From: Pseudeuparius sepicola
Taxonomy: Eukaryota > Arthropoda > Insecta > Coleoptera > Anthribidae
Direction: 5' to 3'
Length of the DNA stretch: 64,000 bases
Assembly: GCA_963920635.1 (NCBI GenBank)
Contig: OY987305.1
Span: 382,001-446,000, forward strand
Shown: piece by piece, positions 1-9,330 of the stretch
Layout of the letters: each line of letters starts with the position of its first letter
Position numbering within the stretch: position 1 is the stretch's first letter
Translations under genes and position numbers: made by a program
Notes under the pieces: model-generated
What the model was told of the DNA's origin: nothing
The model's input: the letters and a program-made list of their open reading frames with translations, nothing else
The model's database searches: none

Positions 1-545
1 AAAAAAAGTTCCCGTTTTTTTGCTTGTAAAGTGGAAAGGTATTTTCGAAATGGTTTATTCTATCGCGGAAAGGGTAGAAATTGTTGCAATTTGTACGTAC
101 TCACAATCATACAGTTTTAACTTGTCAATGTGATAATAAAACATTATTTAAAAAATTTTTAGCTTTGTGGGAAACAGGTTAGTCTGATGAACCGCTAGCT
201 CTCCTACTATTAGTGTTGGAGAGGCAAGTGGAAAATGATCAGTTTATAGGTGCGTATTTTTATCATGCATGATTGGTCCAGTATTTTTTGAAGCTGGTTT
301 AACTGGACTAAAATATTTACAGCTCTTAAGAGGGGAAATTTCTGATCTATTGAATCAAGTTAATGAGCCGAATATTGTTTGGCAACAAGACGGTGCTCCA
401 GCACATCAATCAAATGCTGTCAAGAGGAACTTAGATGACACTTTTGTAGAGTGGATTGGTTCAAATGGAACTATTTTATAGCCTGCTAGAAGCCCAGACT
501 TGACCCCGCTCGATTTCCTTCTGTGGGGCACTTTGAAAATGATCA
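1..545 (+). pseudogene. Tc1/mariner-type transposase relic, family A
   Basis: A start codon at 49 opens a frame beginning MVYSIAERVEIVAI, a typical N-terminus for insect mariner-like transposases. The frame soon breaks. A second open piece at 269-481 reads MIGPVFFEAG, then QQDGAPAH (second catalytic Asp), then a stop at 479-481. The frame continues through PARSPDLTPLDFLLWG (third catalytic Asp) to about 540. About 40 residues separate the last two Asp. The first catalytic Asp region is missing or scrambled between 120 and 268, so the gene is dead. Bases 1-48 match the 5' leader in the arms of the foldback at 61695-62968 and the fragment at 35091-35670, so this is the only local copy of family A with catalytic coding sequence. 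The element's ends are not present: the left lies beyond the window and the right is lost near 541. Confidence 0.8.
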
Positions 546-772
546 CCCTGTACCTGAGGGGTGAGGTCGTGGCTTTTATGGCACCTACACATTCACGGAA
601 ACTATGGAAGTAAATCGATAATTCCTGATTATTTCGTTTCACACGATGCGATTCGATAGAAGACGAAATATAAATAACGGACCGTCGGCGGTGGGAAGTT
701 CTGTTTCCATTTTTGATATTATTCAGATTTCAATCTGCTAAAAGTCTAGGCCGGTAGTCTCGACCTACACAA
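546..772. other. Unassigned spacer
   Basis: Nothing certain. A TATAAATA box at about 669-676 lies about 100 bases upstream of the candidate exon at 773 and could be a promoter element, but no initiator is clear at the expected distance. Confidence 0.3.
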
Positions 773-925
773 ATGCCCACGGTGAATTTATTAAGTTTTC
801 TTCAGTCGATACGGAGAGGTATACGGCAAATATCGACGTCGGACAACATAGACTACGTAATATCTTTTTTAGATGAGATTATTATACCAAAAAATATTCA
901 ATTAATTATTGGCAAACAATGTCAG
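773..925 (+). CDS. Candidate first coding exon, unknown protein
   Basis: An ATG at 773 opens 51 codons, MPTVNLLSFLQSIRRG through IIGKQCQ, ending at a possible splice donor CAG/GTGCGC (GT at 926). Composition looks more protein-like than most random frames here: mixed charged and aliphatic residues and no long homopolymer. I do not recognise the family and find no downstream exon. It could be the first exon of a host gene or of a degraded transposon, or a chance frame. A TATA-like box lies about 100 bases upstream. Confidence 0.22.
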
Positions 926-1224
926 GTGCGCCGCGTGAGTGTTTTTGACTTTTTTTTTAAATAGAACAAAGAAAGGATTATATACCTTGAGATATCCATT
1001 AGACAATTATTATGAAAAATAATACGTATAATATTGAGATAATTAGAAATTTGGCAATTATTTCCAAAAAACCTAATTTTCGGTCATAATTGGTCCATTT
1101 TCGAAATTTTATTTTGAGTTTTAGCGTTCCCGCTGTAGGCCTGGGACGTTGAGTTTCGCTCACTCTATACGACATAAGTGATAAAAATAGCTAGCTATAA
1201 AACACCCAGGCTAGTTAAACGCCT
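926..1224. other. No recognised feature
   Basis: AT-rich sequence after the candidate exon. I see no coding or repeat signal until the H repeat. Confidence 0.4.
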
Positions 1225-1565
1225 ATAACCATCACCGCTTTTTGGAATAATAATTATCGCTACGACGCAATTACAACAGAGTGCCAACCGAAATATATAT
1301 GATTAATATCCCGATCGTAACCCCTTGACGCAAATAAAATAATGAACGAAACAAACAGTTCGTTTCTTTGTTTTCGCCGAGTGCAAAATTTATAACGCTC
1401 TATCACAAAAGGAACCATTTGCCTGGTAAAATATTTACGTTACACCGCGATTTCAAAAAGAATAATATCCTTCCTATATCTGCGGCAACGATTTTTAGAC
1501 TGTCCGGTTTCGAATGTCGCGGAATTGTTTACAAAAAATACAAAAATTCGGTGATGTAAACAAGA
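1225..1565 (+). repeat. Repeat H, copy 1
   Basis: This matches 14790-15060 in the same orientation and 6960-7200 in reverse. All share ATAACGCTCTATCACAAAAG and a following GCCTGGTAAAATATTTACGT. Copy 1 keeps about 35 bases that the other two have lost. No transposase or termini were identified, so the class is unknown. Confidence 0.65.
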
Positions 1566-1570
1566 ACGTG

Positions 1571-1765
1571 TGCGTTGAGATTTTCGCCAGAGCCGCACTG
1601 AGGCACGACCTTTATTTAATTTTACTTTTACAATTGTTTACGTCAAAATATTTCGGAAAAAATTTACTGGCTTAATTAAAATGAGTCAAAACATGGATAA
1701 AATTATTTGTGGCAGTGTCTAAATAGCCGAAAACAACAATATTATCAACGGTACCTAATACAGGG
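1571..1765. other. No recognised feature
   Basis: Short AT-rich spacer between repeat H and the foldback at 1766. Confidence 0.4.
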
Positions 1766-2912
1766 GGGCTGCTCAACTAAAATATTTTGGCGAATCTGGC
1801 ACTTCCGGTTATACCGGAAGTCGATATCAACTTTCTTATCTTAAATGGAACACCCTGTATATTATTGCATTTTTGGATTCTAGGCATCATTTTGGAACAA
1901 AAACATGCAACATGTCCTATGTCTAAATCCAACCGTTTTTGAGATATTTGCATTTTTCCGAAAAAAAAATACAGGTGCAGACCTAAAGTCAATTAGCAAT
2001 TTATACAAGGAAAGCGCAAAATTACAAAACGAATTTTTGGCATCGTGTAACAGAAGCCCTGACCTAGTGATCTCTGCTGAGAAATAAATCCGTTCTTATA
2101 CAGGGTGTTCTCAAAATATGAATAAAAATTACATTCAAAATGTGCTTAAATCTCGAAATTTTCAAATGGAAACCACCATTTTTTTTAATGCGATCTTATT
2201 CACCACTAAAAATGATGACAACTCTGTGTAAGGTTTCCTATACCTAAATGCAGTAATTTTCGATTAATTTAGGAAAAACCCACTTTTCGCCCATAAAATG
2301 CGGGGTTTGCTTAACGCTTGGAAAATCATATTTAGCCGTGGACGTTGAAAAGACAATCGCGGCTGAGGAAATGTCACTTGGTTTATAAATTATTGTCAAC
2401 AATAATGCCGGCGCGCTTAAATTACACAAAGAAGATTATGCATTCTCCGTAGATAATAAACAAATTTAGCATTAATAGGAAACCTTGCATTAAAAAAAAT
2501 GGGGGTTTCCATTTGAAAATTTCGAGATTTAAGCACATTTTGAATGTAATTTTTATTCATATTTTGCGAACACCCTGTATAAGAACGGATTTATTTCTCA
2601 GCAGAGATCACTAGGTCAGTGCTTCTGTTACACGATGCCAAAAATTCGTTTTGAAATTTCGCGGTTTCCTCGTATAAATTGCTAATTGACTTTAGGTCTG
2701 CACCTGTAATTTTTTTCGGAAAAATGCAAATATCTCAAAAACGGTTATATTTAGACATAGGACATGTTGAATGTTTTTGTTCCAAAATGATGCCTAGCAT
2801 CCAAAAATGCAATAATATACAGGGTGTTCCATTTGAGATAAGAAAGTTGATATCGACTTCCGGTATAACCGGAAGTGCCGGATTTTACAAAATATTTTAG
2901 TTGAGCAGCGCC
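1766..2912. mobile_element. Foldback element with nested inner foldback
   Basis: The outer arms start GCTGCTCAACTAAAATATTT on the left and are mirrored at 2891-2911. They run inward through a shared block with CACTTCCGGTTATACCGGAAG. At 2099-2582 lies an inner inverted repeat with TACAGGGTGTTC-type ends, flanked by TA and by continuing outer palindrome. There is no open transposase frame. I infer a nonautonomous Tc1/mariner-like or foldback element, possibly one inserted in another. Confidence 0.75.
2099..2582. mobile_element. Inner TA-flanked inverted-repeat element
   Basis: Ends read CAGGGTGTTCTCAAAATATG and its inverse with CAGGGTGTTCGCAAAATATG. Both sit next to TA. Arms extend for about 80-100 bases with matching AAATTTTCAAATGGAAACC blocks. 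It contains no coding sequence. Confidence 0.6.
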
Positions 2913-3014
2913 TATCCGCATTGGTGAGGTACCAAATTTTCAGAATTTTCCTACTTTCAGTTTTCCTTATATAGATCGATGCAGTTCGTGGTGGGCCACC
3001 CTGTATAATCTGAA

Positions 3015-3341
3015 TAAATTAAAAGTAAAAAAATATTTAAAAAAAAAGCTTTTATTTAAATGCGCTAAAAAGAATAAAATAATCTTTTCTTTTAAAACTT
3101 TTACTATCAACTTATAACGTCATTCCACAATTTATATGATATACAAGCTTGTCGCGAGATTTAAGTAGTGGTATTTACTTAGTTTGAAAACTTAAATCTC
3201 GCGACAAGCTTTTATATCATATAAATTGTGGAATGACGTTATAAGTTGATAGTAAAAGTTTTAAAAGAAAAGATTATTTTATTCTTTTTAGCGCATTTAA
3301 ATAAAAGCTTTTTTTAAAAATATTTTTTTACTTTTAATTTA
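3015..3341. repeat. Near-perfect 150-bp-arm hairpin of element C copy 1
   Basis: The left arm, from AAATTAAAAGTAAAA to CGCGAGATTTAAG, is repeated inverted on the right with very few mismatches. A loop of about 25 bases holds GGTATTTACTTAG. A transcript across it would form a long double-stranded RNA. Confidence 0.9.
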
Positions 3342-3469
3342 TTTTGTAATTTTTAGTTTGGCCAGGTGTCTGAGTCTATTCATCTCAGTTAACGCATCAT
3401 TGTTGCAAGGTCGTTTGCCGGTTAGTTTAGAACAGTCTAGCTCTTCAATGAGGAGACCTTCTAATGACC

Positions 3470-3815
3470 ATCTTGGGTGTTCCGCCATGTTGGATTTAGA
3501 ATGACGTCACACATATAATCATGCATTGTCATCCAAATTAAACGTGTGTACAAAATTTCAGCTCGATCGGTTGAAATTTAACTAGTCCGCCATCTTGAGT
3601 GTTCCGCCATGTTGGATTTAGAATGACGTCACACATATAATCATGCATTGTCATCCAAATTAAACGTGTGTACAAAATTTCAGCTCGATCGGTTGAAATT
3701 TAACTAGTCCGCCATCTTGGGTGATAAGCCATGTTGGATTTAGAATGACGTCACACATATAATCATGCATTGTCATCCAAATTAAACGTGTGTACAAAAT
3801 TTCAGCTCGATCGGT
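3470..3815 (+). repeat. 122-bp tandem repeat, three units, CRE and CCGCCAT boxes
   Basis: TGACGTCA lies at 3502, 3624 and 3746, exactly 122 bases apart. Each unit also has GCCATGTTGGATTTAGAATG, AGCTCGATCGGTTGA and a CCGCCATCTTG-type box. TGACGTCA is the consensus cAMP-response element. CCGCCATCTTG resembles the YY1/Pho binding site. Function here is inference. Confidence 0.9.
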
Positions 3816-3863
3816 TGAAGATATCTGCTTCAAAATTGAGTTGCAAGATTCCACCCGAACAAA

Positions 3864-3865
<2 letters not shown>

Positions 3866-3894
<29 letters not shown>

Positions 3895-3937
3895 CATACA
3901 TACATACATACATACATACATACATACATACATACAT
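3866..3937. repeat. CATA microsatellite
   Basis: About 18 copies of CATA at the end of element C copy 1. The other two copies carry about seven copies. Confidence 0.95.
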
Positions 3938-3962
3938 TGCAAGTTAAATAAAAGCTTTTAAA

Positions 3963-4602
3963 AAGGAACCGCTTCGTTGGCAGGCGACAACCGGCAAGCG
4001 GCAACCGACCGGCTCACCCAGAGAGAATATCAATGCGATATATGCACATTGACGAGTTAACCGGTGCGACGACTAGGTTGTTTATGCAAACAGCAGTTGC
4101 GCCAATTGTAAAAACCAAATGCACAATATTATTGCCGGCGAGTGCGACCTGCTGGGACGACGCAACCGAGATTCGCGAAACGAGCACGAAATGAAATGCA
4201 AACAAGCAAAAACCCCGCAGACACCAACACGGAAATTGGGGTACAGGGTACAGCGAAGAGACTGATATGTATTTAGCCATTCGGCCTGCGAATAGGCTAG
4301 TGGATCCTGGTCAGAACGATTTAACCGGTGATAATAGGTTCCATCACGGAGGATTTGTCCCGGCCGATATAACAATAAATCTTTCGCACTATCTGTATCT
4401 CCGACTTTCGACTTGTCACCGCGCCGCGATCGTTTTCGCATCTTTTAACTCTTCGATAAGTAAGATTCATCGCGGCGTCCCGTCCCCTGATACAAAGGAA
4501 GCGGGGATTTGGAACCTCCGCGCCCCTTGTAATTTCGACTTTCGATTCGACGCGCCACGGAGTGGCCGTCAACGGTGACGACGGCCACGACTGAGACACG
4601 CG
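3963..4602. other. GC- and CpG-richer unique region, no gene assigned
   Basis: Base composition differs sharply from the neighbours, with many CG dinucleotides. Several overlapping frames of 88-119 codons exist on both strands, but none has a recognisable domain or consistent splice sites. This may be a host regulatory or 5'-exon region; I cannot assign a gene. Confidence 0.4.
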
Positions 4603-4650
4603 AACTAACTCCGGAGTTATAACTCCGGAGTTATAACTCCGGAGTTAGTT
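4603..4650. repeat. 48-bp perfect palindrome of three TCCGGA units
   Basis: AACTCCGGAGTTAT is repeated three times, and the whole stretch from AACTAACT to AGTTAGTT is its own reverse complement, centred between 4626 and 4627. ATAAAAAGC follows directly. It could be a multi-site operator-like element or a small foldback remnant. Confidence 0.9.
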
Positions 4651-4754
4651 ATAAAAAGCAAACTTCGAATTTTTTGTTTAGATTTGACTTTGGGGGCCAT
4701 TTGCGCCGAAACGGTTAGAAATACGACGCTCTAGGGCGCGGCGCCTCGAAATAT

Positions 4755-4890
4755 ACAGTGTGTCCAAGAAATTTGGATAAACACGGACATTCTTTTTTAT
4801 TTTAGAAATTTCATTCTTGATAAAAGTTTCGACGAACATGACGTCAGAACGGACCTTACATAGAAAGACGGTAGGAACGAGCACGCGGTG
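4755..4890 (+). mobile_element. Solo left end of a mariner-like element
   Basis: TACAGTGTGTCCAAGAAATT looks like a TA-flanked terminal repeat, but no mate was found. It is cut by the start of the next element. Confidence 0.4.
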
Positions 4891-5512
4891 TACAGGGTGG
4901 GCCAAATTGGACACTTTTAAAGGGAAACTCTTATTTTTGACGGAGATAGACGAAAACTGATATCGCCGGTGTCTGAGGCTCATTTCTCATGATAAACTTA
5001 ATGGCGAAAACCGCAAATCGATATTAGTCACCGTTCTTGAGTTACAGGGTGTTTTTCGAAAATGTGCGTTTTCGAAAAGTGGCCGTAACTTTTTTCGGGT
5101 TGAAAATTTTGTGTTTCTGTAAAAACATTCTTTTACGTGGAATCCAATGCTACTACTGCATTTTTTTTTTCTAGTCAATGGTTTAAGAGTTACGGATAAT
5201 ATTATTTTTTAAATGGAACACCCTGTATATTTTTGCACATTTTAATAGAGCAAAAAATTACATTTCCAAAAATATATAATACTTAATGATTTACTTAAGT
5301 AGTTATAAATTATTACTAATAGCTTTTATGATTTCATGTGTATAATTGGAAGCACGCCCTTTCAACAAGTAGGCTTTGGACGGTGAGACAATGAAACAAC
5401 CAAGGAAAAATGTTTACTGTTACCTACCTGTCAAAGTTTCAGTTAGGCTGTTTAGGCAGGGTAAAGATTTTTCTATTTTTGTGTAATTTATAAACTTTAT
5501 AACATACCTACA

Positions 5513-5704
5513 ATGAAATTTAAAAGTTATGAAAAATGGGATATGATAGTCTGTTTTATACAATCCGGGGGAAAATCAGATGCAACGAGCAATTTATACT
5601 ACGAGCGGTATCCAGAGAGAAGACATCCTTTCAAGCACATTTTTGCAAGATTGCGACACAATTTGATTAATAGTGTTAGATTAATAGTTAATAGATTTGA
5701 TTAA
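5513..5704 (+). pseudogene. Transposase N-terminal HTH fragment (DUF4817-like), left arm
   Basis: From ATG at 5513: MKFKSYEKWDMIVCFIQSGG, then NLYYERYPERRHPFKHIFARL. The YERYPxRxxP pattern followed by F-x2-L is typical of the N-terminal helix-turn-helix (DUF4817-like) of a large group of insect Tc1/mariner-type transposases, which binds the terminal repeats. The reading ends after 63 codons. No second HTH or catalytic domain is present in the element, so no transposase can be made. Confidence 0.65.
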
Positions 5705-5739
5705 AAGTAGGCCGAAAAGGTAGGTACGAGTTAAACAGA

Positions 5740-5809
5740 AATAGGCATTTTCCCCGGATTATATAAAACAGACTATCATATCCCATTTTTCATGACTTTT
5801 AAATTTCAT
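5740..5809 (-). pseudogene. Duplicate transposase start, right arm
   Basis: On the minus strand an ATG at 5809 begins MKFKSHEKWDMIVCFI and then meets a stop. It is the mirror copy of the frame at 5513 with one substitution (Tyr to His) and a stop in place of Gln. It shows that the arms were made by inverted duplication of the 5' end. Confidence 0.7.
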
Positions 5810-6436
5810 TGTAGGTATGTTATAAAGTTTATAAATTACACAAAAATAGAAAAATCTTTACTCTGCCTAAACAGCCTAACTAAAAATTTGACAGGTAGGT
5901 AACAGTAAACATTTTTCTACGGTTGTTTCATTGTCTCACAGTCCAAATCCTACTTGTTGAAAGGGCGTGCTTCCAATTATACACATGAAATCATAAAAGT
6001 TATTAGTAATTGATAACTACTTAAGTAAATCATTAAGTGTTATATATTTTTGGAATGGTAATTTTTTGCTCTATTAAAAAATGCAAAAATATACAGGGTG
6101 TTCCATTTAAAAAATAATATTTTTTATCCGTAACTCTTAAACCATTGACTAGAAAAAAAATGTAGTAGCAGCATTGGATTCCACGTAAAAAAGTGCTTTA
6201 AGAATGTTTTTACAGAAACACAAAATTTTCAACCCGAAAAAAGTTACGGCCACTTTTCGAAAACGCACATTTTCGAAAAACGCCCTGTAACTCAAGAACG
6301 GTGACAGATATCGATTTGCGGTTTTCGCCATTAAGTTTATCATAAAAAATGAGCCTCAGACACCGATATCAGTTTTCGTCTATCTCCGTCAAAAATAGGA
6401 GTTTCCCTTTAAAAGTGTCCAATTTGGCCCACCCTG

Positions 6437-6779
6437 TGCATAAAAAATAGGGCCTTTTACGAAATTTGTACGTCGTTTTTATGATGGACATAATTAATCA
6501 CAATCGGCCTTAATAAGGATTGATTGCGAAAATGGGAAATTTATTTCTGTTTACCGCGGCCGTCGATACATAAACCGTCCGAAAAAATATCGTGGTTTCA
6601 ATAACCGAATGTGTGTCACTAATAAACGCTCCACTTTTCGGTATTTATGTCGTTTGTTAACTGGAGTTATATCTGTAGAGTATTCGATCGTTCGCTGCCC
6701 ACATTTCGAATTATACTAGTATGAATTATAAATGTTTAATACTAGATAATGAGGATTCCTCTTTTTACCACAGTGTGGA
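6437..6779. other. No recognised feature
   Basis: Possibly unique host sequence. I see no coding frame with support and no repeat shared with the rest of the window. Confidence 0.4.
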
Positions 6780-7219
6780 AAAGTGTTAACCATCCCACAC
6801 CTGAGACTATGTGTAACCTTAATTATTATTTTGATAAGAGTGAGGGCTAAATTAATGAAAGACGTACGTAGTTGTCTTACTTACTTTATAACAATAATTA
6901 TTAACCAGTGTTTAATGATAAATTACACAACTTTTTAATTATTTTTTTAAACAATTCGGCAAAATTTCAAACCGGACCTTGCCGCAGATAGAAGGGTATT
7001 ATTCTTTTGAACGTAAATATTTTACCAGGCAAATCGTCCCTTTTGTGATAGAGCGTTATAAATTTTACACCCCGAGGAAATGAAGAAACGAAATGTTTGT
7101 TTCATTCATTATTTTATTTAGGTTTTCCGTCGAGGTATGAATAACGTATTTTTCGGTTCCTACTCTATTGTCTCAAAACGAAAATAATTATTCCAAAACA
7201 GTTGTATCTAATACCAAAG
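6780..7219 (-). repeat. Repeat H, copy 2 (inverted)
   Basis: This is the reverse complement of 14681-15205, with small deletions. It runs from a CACACCTGAGACTATGTGTA block at one end to GTTGTATCTAATA at the other. In both copies a G/D element terminus (CAGGGTTATTCATA) lies immediately beyond the same CAAAG/TA point. Confidence 0.75.
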
Positions 7220-7221
7220 TA

Positions 7222-7605
7222 CAGGGTTATTCATATCTATAATATTCTATCCCCATTTTTTTTTAATTTTGGAAAAATATAAGACTTTTCCTTGCTATTT
7301 CCGTTGTGTATTCAGAAAAACATGCATCGAGATATTCGCAAATATCATGGAGCTCAGTCCACGGAGTGTTGAAAGTGTATAAGTTTAGACCATATTGTTG
7401 TCGGCAAGTTCAAAAACTGTATGAAAATGGAACTATTTTTTTAAATTTATTAAGAAGTTATACTTTCTATGTTGTTCCATGCATAAATATTATAATAATA
7501 ACATTAATTTGTTTTTCTGAATACTTAATATATGATATTTACTTTTTTCCAAAATTAGAAAACAAAAAAGTTAAAGGGGTTTAGAATGTTATGTCAACAA
7601 CCCTG
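7222..7605. mobile_element. Small G element with transposase HTH remnant
   Basis: TA, then CAGGGTTATTCATAT at 7222; the right end ...CAACAACCCTG finishes at 7605, followed by TA. Subterminal TATAATATTCTA and its inverse match the ends near 8650, 14660 and 56200. The interior keeps a transposase HTH fragment. Confidence 0.7.
7315..7431 (+). pseudogene. Mariner-like transposase second HTH fragment
   Basis: The translated stretch SEKHASRYSQISWSSVHGVL followed by KVYKFRPYCCRQVQKLYEN matches the second helix-turn-helix of mariner-type transposases, where a S-x-SSV-x-x-VL helix is followed by a KFxPY segment. There is no start codon and no catalytic domain. It identifies the G family as Tc1/mariner-related; that assignment is inference from a 40-residue match. 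Confidence 0.55.
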
Positions 7606-7857
7606 TACAATTTTCTATTTTCCTATCAACTTCGAGTTTTGGTTTGGTTAACGTTTAACTAGGTAAACTGTAACACGAACACTAAACTGTTCAACAAAGT
7701 TGTCTGGTATTAACAAACCAATCAGTTCGGCAGGTGTATCTCTAAAACGCCCGAATATTCTAAAATCGAAAAATGTATGCCTATGTTTCGCCGCTTCAAC
7801 CATAAGTTCGTAGACAGTGCTTTATTTTTATTTTGAAATTTTACATAAAACGGTCAA
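7606..7857. other. Short spacer before the 94-residue frame
   Basis: No motif recognised apart from possible 5' untranslated sequence of the frame at 7858. Confidence 0.3.
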
Positions 7858-8142
7858 ATGGGATGGGGAAAGTATCTACTTGATATACGGCGTCGAACGC
7901 CCACATCATATCCAGAATGGGGAGACTTCGAACTTAAACTTTTCGACGCAGTTGACAAATTTCTTCAATACGTAGATTTCCACCGCAGTTTGTGGACTGG
8001 CGACTTCCGAAGGGAAGTGTCAGATATTTTAATAAATTTTATCGCTGTATTGCAATCTCTCAGAAAAGAAGTACGGATAAAGCAATACAGGATTCTTGAA
8101 AGGAGCAAATTTAATTTTACTTGGAAAAATATGAGAAAATAG
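7858..8142 (+). CDS. Hypothetical 94-residue protein
   Basis: A clean frame from ATG at 7858 to TAG: MGWGKYLLDIRRRTPTSYPE, an acidic middle WGDFELKLFDAVDKFL, and a basic tail KFNFTWKNMRK. The residue mix (Trp, Asp, Arg and Leu in balance, few homopolymers) is more like a real protein than the AT-driven frames nearby. The middle is predicted helical by eye. I recognise no domain. It lies between two transposon pieces (7222-7605 and 8236-8664) and might be a host exon, an accessory transposon gene or chance. No splice sites were identified. Confidence 0.35.
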   Translation: MGWGKYLLDIRRRTPTSYPEWGDFELKLFDAVDKFLQYVDFHRSLWTGDFRREVSDILINFIAVLQSLRKEVRIKQYRILERSKFNFTWKNMRK

Positions 8143-8235
8143 GTATCTATCTAGGAAGGATTTTTAATTATTAAGTAAAATACCTGCAGATTATTATTTT
8201 CGTTTACAATTTACAGGCAATAATATACAGAAAAT

Positions 8236-8664
8236 TAAAGAAATTAATTGACTTTGGAAAAAAATATAAATATGAAATTGTATAAAAAATTTTTGCGATG
8301 TCAGTTATACAAGGGCGGTTCACCAATTATTATCACACTAAATTCAATATGGCTGCCGCTCCAAGATGGCGGACCAAATTTTTTTACCACCCTCCTGATA
8401 TGGAAATCAAATAGGTACTAAAAAGCACAAAATAAAATTAAAAATGAAAAGAAAACCTTTTTAAAAACAAGCTTTTATTTAAGCCATGTGCTACTACGAA
8501 TGAAATAAGTTTAGGTTTTCATTAAGTTTTTGCAAAATTGTCGCAATTTGGAATACATGGCTTAAATAAAAGCTGGTTTTTAAAAAGGTTTTTTGCTTAT
8601 TTAAATTTTTTCCAAAATTAAAAGCAAAAAAGTTAAGGACTAGAATATTATATGAATAACCCAG
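8236..8664 (+). mobile_element. G/D element, copy 1
   Basis: It contains AAATTCAATATGGCTGCCGC and CCAAGATGGCGGAC boxes, then a hairpin around 8447-8590 with AAGCTTTTATTTAAGCCATG mirrored. It ends ATGAATAACCCAG/TA, a one-base variant of the G terminus. The left terminus is missing. It matches 13855-14678 in reverse. Its last TA is also the left flank of element F. Confidence 0.7.
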
Positions 8665-8869
8665 TAGAGGAAAGTACCCTAATATGAGACCACATTACAT
8701 TTTGTTCTGTATTTTGTCCTATAATATATTATAAAGCGCAAACTTACGTCGAATATGTTTAATATAATCTCTATTTTCAATGCAGTTTATGTAGGACTGC
8801 AGTTGTTGCCGAAATGAGAATTATGAAAAAAAAAAAAGTCAAATCTTCAATTTTTAAAATTGGGTGCCT

Positions 8870-9260
8870 AATATGAGACAGTCTCATATCCAAGTTTAAC
8901 AAAAACACTACTTGCCACAAAATAATTTTTATTTAAAAAACTTTAAAATTATATCAAATTAACCTAGTATACAACCATTTAATTACATAACTATAATACT
9001 TGACACACTTAACAGGTTCCTAATATGAGACAGTCTCATATTAAAGTTTAACAAAAATACTACTTACCACAAAATAATTTTTATTTCAAAAACATTAAAT
9101 GCATATCAACTTAATACAGTATACAACTCTTTAAGTATATAACACTTGACACTCTATTCAAATTATTGGCAATCTAAATTGGATGAAGCGAGTCACCTTA
9201 TATGAGATATCTTATATTAGGAACACTGGCGGGGTGTCTCATATTAGGAATCCGATGTAC
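8870..9260. repeat. Direct repeats carrying ATATGAGAC/GTCTCATAT palindromes
   Basis: Two units about 152 bases apart begin with the palindrome at 8871-8889 and 9021-9043 and continue with CAAAATAATTTTTATTT. Degenerate further half-sites are at 8680, 9200-9225 and 9236-9250. The same half-site follows the left terminus of F, so these may be subterminal transposase-binding sites (inference). Confidence 0.75.
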
Positions 9261-9330
9261 ATATCATAGATTTTTTTGCCATCGTTAACAAATGTTATTA
9301 AATTAGTTAACTACTCTAATTATAAAATAA

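Larger units (their letters stand above)
3015..3960 (+). mobile_element. Composite element C, copy 1
   Basis: In order: a hairpin (3015-3341), a unique block with GGCCAGGTGTCTGAGTC (3342-3460), three 122-bp tandem units, and a CATA microsatellite ending in AAATAAAAGCTTT. Copies at 10452-11321 (reverse) and 16506-17528 have the same order. Both ends carry AAAGCTTTTATTTAA-type sequence in inverted orientation, which I take as the terminal repeats. No protein is encoded, so it must be mobilised by an enzyme from elsewhere. Confidence 0.8.
4893..6436. mobile_element. TA-flanked foldback with duplicated transposase 5' ends
   Basis: The termini are CAGGGTGGGCCAAATTGG at 4893 (after TA) and its inverse ending at 6436 (followed by TG, probably a mutated TA). 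Arms are about 600-700 bases and similar throughout. Both arms contain an internal CAGGGTGTTCCATTT block and the same transposase start codon region (5513 plus; 5809 minus), facing each other across a short centre. The element is nonautonomous. A truncated relative lies at 21715-22080. Confidence 0.85.

Noticed and set aside
3866..3937. CRISPR-like array in the repeats of element C
   Set aside because: The repeats are directly adjacent tandem units and a microsatellite without unique spacers, in a eukaryotic context.
4082..4441. A 119-codon minus-strand frame
   Set aside because: It overlaps open frames on both strands in a CpG-rich region, has no domain, and composition alone explains it.
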